Assembly: GCA_021732085.1 (NCBI GenBank)
Contig: JAKFVQ010000020.1
Location: 62,001-126,000, forward strand
Direction: 5' to 3'
Length of the DNA: 64,000 nt
From: Candidatus Obscuribacterales bacterium
Lineage (GTDB): Bacteria > Cyanobacteriota > Vampirovibrionia > Obscuribacterales > Obscuribacteraceae
Part shown: in pieces, positions 1 through 8,911 of the stretch
Numbering within the stretch: position 1 is the first letter of the stretch
Layout: each line of letters starts with the position of its first letter
Program-made: the position numbers and the translations under genes
The notes under the pieces: generated by a model
What the model was told of the DNA's origin: nothing
The model's database searches: none
The model's input: only the letters and a program-made list of their open reading frames with translations

Positions 1-390
1 TCGGGATGTCCTTCAGTAACGGACTCCGAAGTAAACAAATATCGATTCGGCACTTGAAACTTCTCCTATGCCACTATGCATGCGCAACTTAGCGCCTGAA
101 AACTCAGTCTATCAGGAAACCTGCCGAGCTCCGGTTTAAACTCACTGAATAATGTCTCGCTGTGGACGGGCTTTCCGCCTGTGACTCGACGATATCCTGC
201 AAATCCGGGCAGTCTAAAGTAGATTGCTAGCTGCCAAGAATCCTTTAATATATTTTGCGATGTAATGCGCCAAATTTACGGAACTCATCAAATTCATTTA
301 CTCACTGTAAGAAATGCAGTGTTAACATATAACCTAATGCGGCTGTTCAGCGCTTAGTGACCGGTCCGGCATTGCGTCGATGGGAGTGAC
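1..390. other. Left-edge intergenic region, no gene seen
   Basis: I see no open frame of useful length and no RNA gene in this stretch. It lies upstream of the ECF sigma factor gene and probably holds its promoter. The AT-rich part near 300-345 is the likeliest place, but no -35/-10 pair is clear enough to call. Confidence 0.4.
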
Positions 391-1026
391 ATGGCAACAG
401 GTTCTTCAAATAGCCAAAGAAGCGATCGCGATCTTGTTTTGGCTTGTCAAAAGCGAGATCCAGCAGCATTCGAAGAGCTGGTCAAAAGGCATCAGCGAAC
501 TGTATATGCACTGCTCTACCAATTGGCACCTGATTGGTCCGATACGTCCGATCTGGCGCAAGAAGTTTTCATTCGCGTATGGCGTTCTATTAATAACCTG
601 CGCAATCCGAGCTCATTTAGAGGATGGCTGACGCAGATAGTCACCAATCTCTTTTATGATGAGCTGCGACGCCGTCCCCGTCGGGTTCCGACAGTTTCAA
701 TGGATGAAGGCATCGATAGCGGAGATGAAGGCGAGGGCGACTCCGGAACTCGTGACATCCCGGATGTATCACTGCTACCCGATGAAAAAATTCTAAACCA
801 GGAACTTTCTGAAGTAATTCGAGACGCAATGGGCAAATTGCCGGAACAGTTTAGGACCGCCATCGTCTTGAGGGAAGTGGAGGGGTTGAGCTACGAAGAA
901 ATAGCGATTCTAACCAAAACTGAAATGGGTACCGTCAAATCCCGCATTGCACGGGCCCGTTCTAAGTTACAAGAGTTGCTGCAACCCTATTTACAGCGCC
1001 AGGGGTCGAGTGAGGTCTCCAGCTGA
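391..1026 (+). CDS. ECF-type RNA polymerase sigma factor
   Basis: 211-aa sigma-70 family protein of the extracytoplasmic function class, which redirects RNA polymerase to a stress regulon. Region 2 covers about residues 25-95, including the DLAQEVFIRVWR core-binding segment. Region 4 covers about 145-197, with the LSYEEIAILT helix-turn-helix. An acidic, poorly conserved linker (about 110-135) separates them. The stop TGA overlaps the ATG of the next gene by one base, so the two are translationally coupled; the partner encodes a zinc-finger anti-sigma factor. Family is clear; the regulon and signal are unknown. Confidence 0.93.
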   Translation: MATGSSNSQRSDRDLVLACQKRDPAAFEELVKRHQRTVYALLYQLAPDWSDTSDLAQEVFIRVWRSINNLRNPSSFRGWLTQIVTNLFYDELRRRPRRVPTVSMDEGIDSGDEGEGDSGTRDIPDVSLLPDEKILNQELSEVIRDAMGKLPEQFRTAIVLREVEGLSYEEIAILTKTEMGTVKSRIARARSKLQELLQPYLQRQGSSEVSS

Positions 1027-1913
1027 TGTTTGCATGTACAGAATTGAAAGAAGAATTGTCCGCCTACATAGACGGCGAGCTAGAGGCTGGCAAGCAAAGC
1101 CAGATAACTGAGCATTTGGGACAATGTGCCGATTGCCAGGGTGCACATACTGAAATGAGATCGACCGTTTCGGTAATTGCCCAGGGAAAGTTGGCCACTT
1201 TTGCCAAATGCCCTGATATTTGGAGCGCGATGCAAAGCAAGCTCCCGTCAGTTTGCGAAACGATAGAAGAGGACTTTTCGGCTTATCTTGATGGAGAACT
1301 TATCGTTCCTGCCAAGGAAGGGGTTAGTGAACACCTAGGTGCATGCACTCCTTGCCACGAAAAGTTCCAGAACTTGTCCCAAGTAAATGGATTGCTCTCC
1401 AGAGGATTGGAGATGCCAGAGAATGTCGAAATCAATCTCTGGGCTTCTATCAGAAATCGATTGGATGAAGATTGCCAGCTCATTCGAGATGAGCTTTCAT
1501 CGTTCTACGATCGCGAAGTCACGCCGCAGCGACACAGAACAATCACAAGCCATTTGCTTGAATGTTCGGAATGCCGCGACCAATTGGCTCTAATCACCCA
1601 AACGGGAGAGCTCCTAAGAGCCAACTATCAACCCGATTTCCCAGAAGGTTTCGATCTCTGGCCTGAGATCAAAGCCAAAATGGCTGTTGTGCCGTTCGCA
1701 CCGAAAGAAAAGCGCCGCAAAGATTTCATGCATAGGCGCATGTACGGTGTAGCCGCTGCCGTTGTCGCTGGTGTGCTTGCAACAATCAGTTTCTTTGTAA
1801 ATGTGCATTCTGCCTCTACAATACAACCTGTAACAGCAGAGTCCTACCTCATTGAATCTGCACTTGGTGAGCCGACAGACGTAGCGGAAGCGATGGCCTA
1901 TGAGAATCCATAA
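1026..1913 (+). CDS. Anti-sigma factor with three zf-HC2 modules
   Basis: 295-aa membrane protein predicted to hold the upstream ECF sigma factor inactive. It carries three successive zinc-binding anti-sigma modules. Each has an early Cys and an HxxxCxxC motif: Cys4/His30/Cys34/Cys37 in the first, and equivalents near 77-109 and 150-183. The usual arrangement has one module. A single transmembrane helix follows at about 239-257, then a short outer tail, so the zinc modules face the cytoplasm. The start overlaps the sigma stop by 1 nt and the end overlaps the next start by 14 nt. Three copies might mean higher affinity or more than one sigma partner; that is inference. Confidence 0.9.
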   Translation: MFACTELKEELSAYIDGELEAGKQSQITEHLGQCADCQGAHTEMRSTVSVIAQGKLATFAKCPDIWSAMQSKLPSVCETIEEDFSAYLDGELIVPAKEGVSEHLGACTPCHEKFQNLSQVNGLLSRGLEMPENVEINLWASIRNRLDEDCQLIRDELSSFYDREVTPQRHRTITSHLLECSECRDQLALITQTGELLRANYQPDFPEGFDLWPEIKAKMAVVPFAPKEKRRKDFMHRRMYGVAAAVVAGVLATISFFVNVHSASTIQPVTAESYLIESALGEPTDVAEAMAYENP

Positions 1914-2406
1914 AAGAATAAACACGGTAACATTGGCGACGATAAGCGCCGTATTTATTTCAAATGGCATGGCAATGGCCGATGACGGCGGAAAACCTTG
2001 CATAGATTGGAAGAAGTTGAATTTGAGTAGCACTCAATCTCAGCAGATTCAGGTTCTGGAAACGGACTGGAGTACAAAATATATGAAGATCCAGCCCGAA
2101 ATTCTTGAGCATCAGCGCAAATACGCGAAGATGCTCATGGATCCAAAGTCGGATCCTCTGGAAATTATGTCCACCAACCAACGCATTGCTCATCTCAAGG
2201 AAGTTTTGCGCAATGAGGCGACAACAAACTATTTGAAGAAGCGAGCAATTCTGAATTCGGATCAGCAGCATCAATTGGAAACGATGATGGGGCAAATGAT
2301 TGCGACCAAACAACAGTCTGCCGTTTCTGCTCCGAGTTCAACTGAAGAGCAGGGCGGATTTATGGGCATTATTCACAAAGTTCGCTGGGCCATCCAGCAG
2401 AAATAG
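1900..2406 (+). CDS. Spy/CpxP-like periplasmic stress protein
   Basis: 168-aa exported protein with an N-terminal signal peptide (cleavage near AMA-DD, residue 27). The mature part is mostly helical and has two LTxxQ-like motifs, LSSTQ and LNSDQ, as in Spy/CpxP/ZraP proteins that chaperone or sense misfolded envelope proteins or metals. The ATG at 1900 lies inside the end of the anti-sigma gene (14-nt overlap). Sigma factor, membrane anti-sigma and periplasmic protein therefore form one unit, and the third may be the sensor or a target of the circuit. The similarity is by motif only, so the family call is moderate. Confidence 0.65.
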   Translation: MRIHKRINTVTLATISAVFISNGMAMADDGGKPCIDWKKLNLSSTQSQQIQVLETDWSTKYMKIQPEILEHQRKYAKMLMDPKSDPLEIMSTNQRIAHLKEVLRNEATTNYLKKRAILNSDQQHQLETMMGQMIATKQQSAVSAPSSTEEQGGFMGIIHKVRWAIQQK

Positions 2407-2480
2407 AAGCTTTCTTGAACAAACACTGAATGGCTTGGCGTTGTGGTGTTGTATCTGGTGCCTGGCTGCGTCCGCATTCA

Positions 2481-2888
2481 TTAGATCGAGGGATCGATAC
2501 TTGCTTCTGATTCGAGTTGATCCGTTTGATTGTATGCCCACAAGTATGCAAAACCCATCGCGATGTCGCAAATGGTGAATGGTTTCCACATGTCCGGTAG
2601 CGCGCCCTGAAGCCAGTACATCAGGGTTAGACCCGAGTACGAGAGTTTGAGCAATATACCGTAGCCGATCAGTTCTTTCTGATATGGATTCTTGCCGAGC
2701 GAACAGAATATCAAAGCAAAGATGATAAGCAGTGCCCCAGGGAATTGGACATAGCCTGGATGATTGGGCGGACAAACGTGAAACCAACGGAAGACAAGCC
2801 CCGGAGCGCAAAGGAATAGTAGACCCAGGACGCCGTCATAGATTGCGGATCCGTAGAAGAGTGCTGAAAGCAATTTCTTCTTATCCAT
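2481..2888 (-). CDS. Small four-helix membrane protein, unknown function
   Basis: 135-aa hydrophobic protein with about four predicted transmembrane segments, the first at residues 8-30. A short acidic C-terminal tail follows. The start ATG at 2888 has a GGAG ribosome site 8 nt upstream on the minus strand. It stands alone, convergent with the Spy-like gene. I do not recognise a family; the size and topology resemble small DoxX-like or DUF-type membrane proteins, but no diagnostic motif is visible. Confidence 0.7.
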   Translation of the reverse strand: MDKKKLLSALFYGSAIYDGVLGLLFLCAPGLVFRWFHVCPPNHPGYVQFPGALLIIFALIFCSLGKNPYQKELIGYGILLKLSYSGLTLMYWLQGALPDMWKPFTICDIAMGFAYLWAYNQTDQLESEASIDPSI

Positions 2889-3004
2889 TTATTCCACTCC
2901 AAGAAGTCGCTATTAGTTTAGATGCCCAATTCTAAGAACATCTACGCCATGCGCCATGCTCAAAGGGAAAGCCCAACAGTATGCTTCGTCAGCCGGATGA
3001 CTGC

Positions 3005-3733
3005 CTAAATTAAGCGGTCATGCTGCCATTGCGCGTCCGCTCGCCGATCTTGCAAGTAAGTCAGCTCCTGCGCCTGGCGCCAGTCATCTTGATCTGGCTG
3101 CATCTGCTGTCGGCGAATCTCCATATCCAATCGATCCAGCTTTTCTCTCAAGCGTTGTCTTTCTTGGTCCTTAATATGTTCGTCCAGGATATTCCTTTTA
3201 GCTTCCTGAAGATCCCGACTATGTTGAATTAAGGCTAGGTCGGGATTGGTTATGCCGTTATTGAAATCGGAGCTTATTCCATTTAGGTGGTTGAGCAGGT
3301 ACTCGTCCTCTGCCTGCCGCTTGCGGTTTAGATAGCTTGTACTGTTGAGCAATCCTCTTGCACATGCGAGATCCTCGTTGTTGCCAGTAACTAATGCATT
3401 GATTCTTTTTCCATGAAAGGCTTCATCGCGTTCACGGTCGTAAGCTTCTGCCTCTTCACGTCTTCTTCTATCTTCTTCCTCTCGCTGTTGCCTTGCCCTA
3501 GCTTCCTGAATTCTGCGGTGGTCCGCTGGAGTAAGTGCCCTAATCGGCTGAAACCAAATTGCGACTGCGAAGAAACATGCAAATCCGATGATTCGGATTA
3601 CGGCATAAAAGAGTTTCCCTACTATTACCCACGCTGTCTCCAAATGCTGAAGCAGCACTCCCTTCCAGTCAACTTCAGGAGGAACGCCCGCGACTTGCTC
3701 GCAACAGCGCTCACATAAAAGACCTTTGCTCAT
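3005..3733 (-). CDS. Membrane-anchored coiled-coil protein, unknown
   Basis: 242-aa protein of unknown function. The ATG at 3733 is chosen because GGAGG lies 6 nt upstream; a longer frame to 3757 lacks such a site. It opens with a Cys-rich segment (CERCC near residue 8) that could bind metal, followed by one transmembrane helix at about 35-60. A long, strongly charged Arg/Glu/Gln helix runs from about 70 to the C terminus and is probably coiled coil. Neighbours give no functional clue. Confidence 0.7.
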   Translation of the reverse strand: MSKGLLCERCCEQVAGVPPEVDWKGVLLQHLETAWVIVGKLFYAVIRIIGFACFFAVAIWFQPIRALTPADHRRIQEARARQQREEEDRRRREEAEAYDRERDEAFHGKRINALVTGNNEDLACARGLLNSTSYLNRKRQAEDEYLLNHLNGISSDFNNGITNPDLALIQHSRDLQEAKRNILDEHIKDQERQRLREKLDRLDMEIRRQQMQPDQDDWRQAQELTYLQDRRADAQWQHDRLI

Positions 3734-3852
3734 GTTGAACCTCCGAACGAGATCCAACTCAACTCGAGGTCACTATATAAGGAATGCTTTGGCTAAGGTT
3801 TGGCTTTGCGGTCAATTTATGAATTAGCCTGCCGGAAGTCTTGCATAGCAGG

Positions 3853-3881
3853 TACTTAAGATTCGGCTGCCCCTGTATAAT
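3853..3881 (+). promoter_or_regulatory. Possible sigma-70 promoter of the PfpI gene
   Basis: A perfect TATAAT lies at 3876-3881, about 30 nt before the start codon of the PfpI-family gene. A weak -35 (TACTTA, 3853-3858) sits 17 nt upstream of it. Only the -10 is convincing. Confidence 0.4.
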
Positions 3882-3910
3882 GTGCGCACTCGAATTCCCT
3901 GGAGGTGCTT

Positions 3911-4489
3911 ATGACAGGTCAAAGACTGTCTGGAAGACGCATTTTGATGGTGATTGCGCCGGCGCAATTCCGGGATGAGGAATTGCTTGAACCCAAGAAA
4001 CTATTCTTGCAGGAGGGGGCTGAAGTTGTTATTGCCGCATCGAAGCTTGGTGAGGCTCGTGGCATGCTTGGCGGGACGGCTAGCCCCGACCTTCTTATTT
4101 CGGACGTAAATCCTGAACAGTATGATGCTTGTGTCATTGTGGGCGGAATGGGCTCTCCCACTCATTTGTGGAATGACGTCGAGTTGCACGAAATTCTGCG
4201 CGCCATGGAGCCAGCAGATAAGGTGATTGCTGCAATTTGCCTTTCTGGCGCTGCACTTGCTAAAGCCGGCGTGATTGAGGATCGCAAAGTCACAGTGTGG
4301 GCAACGGACGAGTCGCTTGCCGCATTGAAAGAAGGACGCGCAATTTATTTAAAAGAACACGTCGTTCGTGATGGATTGATTATCACAGCTGATGGACCTG
4401 AAGCTGCTACTAAGTTTGCTCAAGTAATAGTTGAAACTCTTAGCTCTATTCATGCGAAGACCAATGCTGAAGACGCTTCGTACGCTTAG
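3911..4489 (+). CDS. DJ-1/PfpI family protein
   Basis: 192-aa protein of the class I glutamine amidotransferase-like DJ-1/PfpI superfamily, cytosolic, whose members act as glyoxalase/deglycase, chaperone or peptidase. The nucleophile-elbow Cys is in AAICLSGA, at about residue 108, where most PfpI proteins have a CHG/CHGP context. The acidic partner is in the RDEE segment near residue 20. The ATG at 3911 follows GGAGG with a 5-nt gap, so the GTG at 3905 is not used. The changed residue after the nucleophile makes the exact activity uncertain. Confidence 0.85.
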   Translation: MTGQRLSGRRILMVIAPAQFRDEELLEPKKLFLQEGAEVVIAASKLGEARGMLGGTASPDLLISDVNPEQYDACVIVGGMGSPTHLWNDVELHEILRAMEPADKVIAAICLSGAALAKAGVIEDRKVTVWATDESLAALKEGRAIYLKEHVVRDGLIITADGPEAATKFAQVIVETLSSIHAKTNAEDASYA

Positions 4490-4514
4490 TCTGAGGCAAG
4501 GCTGACGAAGCCTG

Positions 4515-5183
4515 TTAAGTCGTTTTCAAAACAAATCCGACACCATGGATGGTGCACACGATTTCCGAGTTCGGATCTATCTTCTTTCGCAATCTCTTAA
4601 TCACTGTCCTTAAGGCCTCGATAGTCGCGTCTGAATCTGTGGGCCAGACCTTATTCAAGAGCGACTCTTGCGAGTAAACCTGATCCGGATGCCGCATGAG
4701 AAATTCCAATAGCTGAAACTCTTTGGGCATAAGCTGTACTTCTAGCCCCGCTTTGCAAACAATATGCGTGGCAGGGTCCAAAGTGACATCCTTGCAGCTC
4801 AATACATTGGCACTCACCGCGCCTGGACGTCGCAGAAGTGCTCTGATTCTTGCTTTCAATTCGACATCATCAAATGGCTTTGTCAGGTAATCATCAGCAC
4901 CGGAATCAAGACCTTGCGCCTTGTCTAAGGACGCTGATTTCCCTGTGAGCATAAGGACTGGGGTGCTTCCGCCCCTAGTTCTAAAGTTTCGAACTATATC
5001 CACGCCTTCGGCGTCCGGCAGTTGCCAATCAAGAATCAGAAGATCGTAATCAAATGTCTTCAGCTTGAAATCAGCTTCCGAGCCATCCGCGGCCGTGTCG
5101 ACGGTGTGTTTTTCCGCCATCAACGTAAGCTCTAAAGCCTCGCGGAGTGACATATCATCTTCAACAATAAGTATCTTCGCCAT
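4515..5183 (-). CDS. OmpR/PhoB-type response regulator
   Basis: 222-aa two-component regulator. The receiver domain (1-120) has the acidic pocket at Asp9/Asp10, phospho-acceptor Asp52 in LILDW, Thr80 and Lys102 in TKPF. A winged-helix DNA-binding domain covers about 130-220, with the TVIKRLRKKI recognition-helix region. The ATG at 5183 gives the usual N terminus MAKILIVEDD; the frame open to 5261 adds an atypical leader. No histidine kinase lies beside it, so its partner is elsewhere. It is convergent with the PfpI gene. Confidence 0.93.
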   Translation of the reverse strand: MAKILIVEDDMSLREALELTLMAEKHTVDTAADGSEADFKLKTFDYDLLILDWQLPDAEGVDIVRNFRTRGGSTPVLMLTGKSASLDKAQGLDSGADDYLTKPFDDVELKARIRALLRRPGAVSANVLSCKDVTLDPATHIVCKAGLEVQLMPKEFQLLEFLMRHPDQVYSQESLLNKVWPTDSDATIEALRTVIKRLRKKIDPNSEIVCTIHGVGFVLKTT

Positions 5184-5331
5184 TGGTTCACTGCTGCGGA
5201 TTGCCAAGCGCATCGCTGCGCGTACGTCCAGTCTTAGTGTACCCAAAACACAAATAATCACAAAGCCTTTTCAAGTAGCGTCGTTCTTGAGATGATCGCA
5301 GTTTGCTGTCGATTTAAGAGGTTCGGGGCAC

Positions 5332-7086
5332 GTGATTAAGGTCGCTATTAAAGAGTCGCTTGAAAAAGCACTGTCGGGGGCTTGCCAACAAGGTTTGCTA
5401 GGGTCGCTTGAATGCCCGGATACAGCAATTGTTATTGAACGCCCACGCAGCCCTGAGCATGGCGACTACGCTTGCGGCGTGGCTTTGAAGTTGGCGGGTA
5501 AAGCGAAGATGCCGCCCTTGAAAATCGCGCAAACCTTAGCCACCGCAGTTGAATCGGATATCGCTAATTTCGCATCTGCAGAAGTTGCCCCGCCCGGATA
5601 CATCAATTTCCGTCTGCAAAAAGATGTGTTGCAAGAAGCCTTGCGGACTATTCATAAGAATGGCCCCGACTATGGACGCAGTTCAGTTGGTGGTGGCAAG
5701 AAGGTTCTCATCGAATATGTTTCTGCAAATCCCACAGGTGCTCTCCACATAGGACACGGGCGCGGTGCTGTTTTCGGAAGCTGTCTGGCGAATCTGATGC
5801 GCTTTGGTGGCTTCAAAGTCGAAGAAGAATTCTATGTAAATGATGCCGGTGTGCAGATTGCACAACTTGGTGCGTGTTGCTGGTCGTTGTACAAAAAGCA
5901 CTTTGGAAAGGACTCTGAATATCCAACTGAAGGCTATCCTGCCGAATCTCTACAGCCATACGTTGACGAGTTGATAGCCAAGCACAAAGACGAGTTCATG
6001 GCTTTGGATGACGAGGCCGGTGTCAAAATAATGGGACTCACTGCTAAGGTAATTATCGAGGATTCGCAGCGTCGCCTCTTGGAGCGCCTCGGTGTAAGCT
6101 TCGACAGATGGTTCTCAGAACTTCCTTTGCATGCTGAAGGCAAGGTTGATAATGCAATCGAAGTCTTGAAAAAGAGTTCGCTCGTTTATGAATCCGAAGG
6201 CGCTGTCTGGTTGAAAGCCAAAGACCTTGGAGACGAGCGCGACCGCGTTCTTGTCAAAGGCGACGGCACTAAAACTTACCTAGCAGGTGATGCTGCGTAT
6301 CACCTCGATAAATTCCAGCGCGGATATGATTTGCTGATCAATATCTGGGGCTCTGACCACCACGGACAAGTTCCTGGCTTGAAGGCCGTTATAGCAGCTC
6401 TGGGACACAATCCTGAGCAGCTGGAAGTAATCCTCACCCAGATGGTGAATCTCTCACGCGATGGACAGGTTGTGCGCATGTCCAAGCGTATGGGAACGAT
6501 CATTTATTTGGAAGATTTGATTGATGAAGTTGGCAGAGATTCCGTGCGCTACTACCTTGCGGAGTCGAGCCCCTCAAATGCAATCAGCTTTGATCTGGAG
6601 CTTGCCAAAAAGACAAGCCGCGAGAATCCAGCATTCTATATTCAATATGCCCATGCGCGTTGCTGCGCTATTCTCCGTCGCGCTCTTGAGCCTACGCTCA
6701 ATCAAGAAACGCAGAAAGAAGAGCCGGCCTTGATCACTGCCGATGAATGGACGCAATGGAAGCGTTCTTTTGCCGAGTCGCCCGAAGTTTTCGCTCGTGT
6801 TTTTGAAGATGATCCGGAAGTATTCGTTCAGCAGAAGAAGCTGATTATGCAGCTTGCATTGTTCCCTGAAGAAGTAGAAGAATCCGTTATCTCCAGGCAG
6901 CCGGGCCGGCTCGCGCGTTACGCATACGAAGTGGCTAATGACCTGCAAAAATTCTACGAAGTCTGCCGCGTAATTACCGACGATAAGGAAGTGATGAAAG
7001 CGCGCCTGGGACTCATTGACGCCACGAAGCAAGTGCTGGCTAATGCACTTGCCGTAATCGGCGTCACCGCCGTCGAACGGATGTAG
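5332..7086 (+). CDS. Arginyl-tRNA synthetase
   Basis: 584-aa class I aminoacyl-tRNA synthetase that charges tRNA-Arg. The N-terminal Add-1 tRNA-binding domain is followed by the HIGH motif in SANPTGALHIGHG (about residues 130-142). A KMSKS-equivalent, RMSKRMG, is near 383, and the helical anticodon-binding domain fills the C terminus. The start is a GTG at 5332, preceded by an AGAGG-like site about 10 nt upstream. Length is normal for the family. The gene stands alone. Confidence 0.97.
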   Translation: MIKVAIKESLEKALSGACQQGLLGSLECPDTAIVIERPRSPEHGDYACGVALKLAGKAKMPPLKIAQTLATAVESDIANFASAEVAPPGYINFRLQKDVLQEALRTIHKNGPDYGRSSVGGGKKVLIEYVSANPTGALHIGHGRGAVFGSCLANLMRFGGFKVEEEFYVNDAGVQIAQLGACCWSLYKKHFGKDSEYPTEGYPAESLQPYVDELIAKHKDEFMALDDEAGVKIMGLTAKVIIEDSQRRLLERLGVSFDRWFSELPLHAEGKVDNAIEVLKKSSLVYESEGAVWLKAKDLGDERDRVLVKGDGTKTYLAGDAAYHLDKFQRGYDLLINIWGSDHHGQVPGLKAVIAALGHNPEQLEVILTQMVNLSRDGQVVRMSKRMGTIIYLEDLIDEVGRDSVRYYLAESSPSNAISFDLELAKKTSRENPAFYIQYAHARCCAILRRALEPTLNQETQKEEPALITADEWTQWKRSFAESPEVFARVFEDDPEVFVQQKKLIMQLALFPEEVEESVISRQPGRLARYAYEVANDLQKFYEVCRVITDDKEVMKARLGLIDATKQVLANALAVIGVTAVERM

Positions 7087-7129
7087 AACCGCCTTAGAGG
7101 CTGGCTTTGGATTGAAGTGCAGTCGGCGC

Positions 7130-7600
7130 TTAGGCTTCGACTAATACTCTTTGGTCGGTAACTACTTCGACGAGTTCTTGCCAAATAGTGAACGACGAGT
7201 GTAGCCGCTCACCTTCGTTATTGAAGGTAGGGCTAATCATCGTGCCTTCCGGGAGGCGTAGCAACAGGTCTTTCTCAAAGCGCGAGAGCACTTCGGGGAA
7301 TCCTTCAAAGGCGAATGCTTGTTCGACACTTACGCAATAATGCTCGTTTCCTTTTGCTTCGAACAACAAGCTCAAAGTTGTTTTGCGATTCTTATCGGTG
7401 CTGGTCTCAACGAGGCGATGCTCGAGATTTGAGCTATGACCAATATAGATGTAATTCTTGCCTGGCCATACTTTATTTTGTACGTATGGTGTAAGATTCA
7501 GCTCTTCGCGACTGCGCAGTGCTTTCCCGGATTCTGCATTTGCATTCAACGTGGAGCCGAGGCGTCCCAGGAATGCTTTTACATCTTTCTTGTTAGACAT
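7130..7600 (-). CDS. Conserved protein, possible GIY-YIG-like fold
   Basis: 156-aa protein. The ATG at 7600 is selected because GGAGA stands 7 nt upstream; the longer frame to 7642 has no such site. The segment YIYIGHSSNLEHRL (about 52-65) resembles the second half of a GIY-YIG nuclease core, with Tyr-Ile-Gly followed by an Arg. However, the first GIY strand and the downstream catalytic Glu cannot be placed with confidence. Function is unknown. It is convergent with argS. Confidence 0.6.
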   Translation of the reverse strand: MSNKKDVKAFLGRLGSTLNANAESGKALRSREELNLTPYVQNKVWPGKNYIYIGHSSNLEHRLVETSTDKNRKTTLSLLFEAKGNEHYCVSVEQAFAFEGFPEVLSRFEKDLLLRLPEGTMISPTFNNEGERLHSSFTIWQELVEVVTDQRVLVEA

Positions 7601-7710
7601 AAGATGATCTCCGGCGTAATCTGCTAAGTTATTCCTCAACAAGTTCTTTCTTCCACTTAGCCACTGGACGTAAACCGGACCCCAAATTAAATGCTGAAAA
7701 CTGAGTATTT

Positions 7711-8841
7711 ATGCGCATTTTAATTGCACCGACTGCATTCAAGGGGAGTCTTTCGCCAATAGAAGTGGCCAATGCGATGCAGCGAGGCGTCGATTTATTT
7801 TGTTCGAAATATAAAGCTGATATATCGACAGATATCTTGCCTTTGGCCGATGGTGGAGATGGAACGGTCGAGTCAATTTATGCTGCTTGCGGCGGTGAAA
7901 TACATCAATGCAAAGTACAGGGAGCCTTTGATGAAGAGCGCACGGCGGTATGGCTTTTGCGCGGCAACGTTGCTTTTGTAGAGCTGGCCTCAGCATGCGG
8001 AATATCCGGATGGAAACGCGAGCAACTGCGTCCCTTGCAGGCGCACACGCGTGGTCTTGGTCAGGTAATTAATCATGTCATCAATGATGTACCTGCCAAG
8101 AAAATTGTAGTTAGTCTCGGCGGTAGTGCCTCCACAGATGGTGGCGCTGGTGCATTGTCGATGCTTGGTGCCAAGTTCTTCAATGCAGATGGGGAATTGC
8201 TTAATCATTTGGGAGGCGCTTCTTTAGCTGCTGTCACTTCATGCGATCTCTCGTCCTGTCGAGCCTTGTCTAATGCTTTTGAATTCGTGATCGCAACTGA
8301 TGTAGAGAATCCACTTCTAGGACCGCTTGGTGCCGCAAGTATATTTGGACCTCAGAAAGGATGCTCAGCGCAAGATATTGAGCTGCTTGACCGCAATCTT
8401 GCTCGCTTTGCAGATGTATTGGAGCTCGCAAGCGGAAGCCCAAATGCGCGCCATAAGTCTGGTGCTGGTGCTGCCGGTGGCACAGCATTTGGACTTGCTA
8501 TCGGGCTGAATGCTGAAATTGTCTCGGGCTTTGACTATCTTGCGGACCTCCTGGGACTTCAAAGTCGTTGCCAAAACGCTGACCTTATCTTCGCTGCGGA
8601 GGGACTGATAGACACAAGCACCTTATCTGGAAAAGCCGTTGGCTCATTGCAGAAAATGGCTATTCAGTATCAGAAAAAGCTGTGGGCGTTTTCGGCGGGT
8701 TCCGCTGATCCCCAATTATCAAATTCGTTTGAAAATCTTGTTTCAATTGCAAACGCTGGCGACTATGCCGATGCTGATAAGGTCGCAAATAGCGTTTTTC
8801 ATGAGCTTGAAAAGCACTTAGGTAATACTGGTGCTCATTAG
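7711..8841 (+). CDS. Glycerate kinase, GarK/GlxK type
   Basis: 376-aa enzyme that phosphorylates D-glycerate, feeding glyoxylate or serine breakdown into glycolysis. The N terminus MRILIAPTAFKGSLSP, the GGDGTVE motif near residue 50 and the VSLGGSASTDGGAGAL motif near 135 are typical of this family. Length matches. It is a single gene on the plus strand, with no other glyoxylate gene nearby. Whether the product is 2- or 3-phosphoglycerate cannot be read from sequence. Confidence 0.94.
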   Translation: MRILIAPTAFKGSLSPIEVANAMQRGVDLFCSKYKADISTDILPLADGGDGTVESIYAACGGEIHQCKVQGAFDEERTAVWLLRGNVAFVELASACGISGWKREQLRPLQAHTRGLGQVINHVINDVPAKKIVVSLGGSASTDGGAGALSMLGAKFFNADGELLNHLGGASLAAVTSCDLSSCRALSNAFEFVIATDVENPLLGPLGAASIFGPQKGCSAQDIELLDRNLARFADVLELASGSPNARHKSGAGAAGGTAFGLAIGLNAEIVSGFDYLADLLGLQSRCQNADLIFAAEGLIDTSTLSGKAVGSLQKMAIQYQKKLWAFSAGSADPQLSNSFENLVSIANAGDYADADKVANSVFHELEKHLGNTGAH

Positions 8842-8911
8842 CGATTTGTGATGAAATAGTTTGAACTTGTTTCACTACAATAGTGATAGGCGTTTCTGAT
8901 CGGAATTACTG

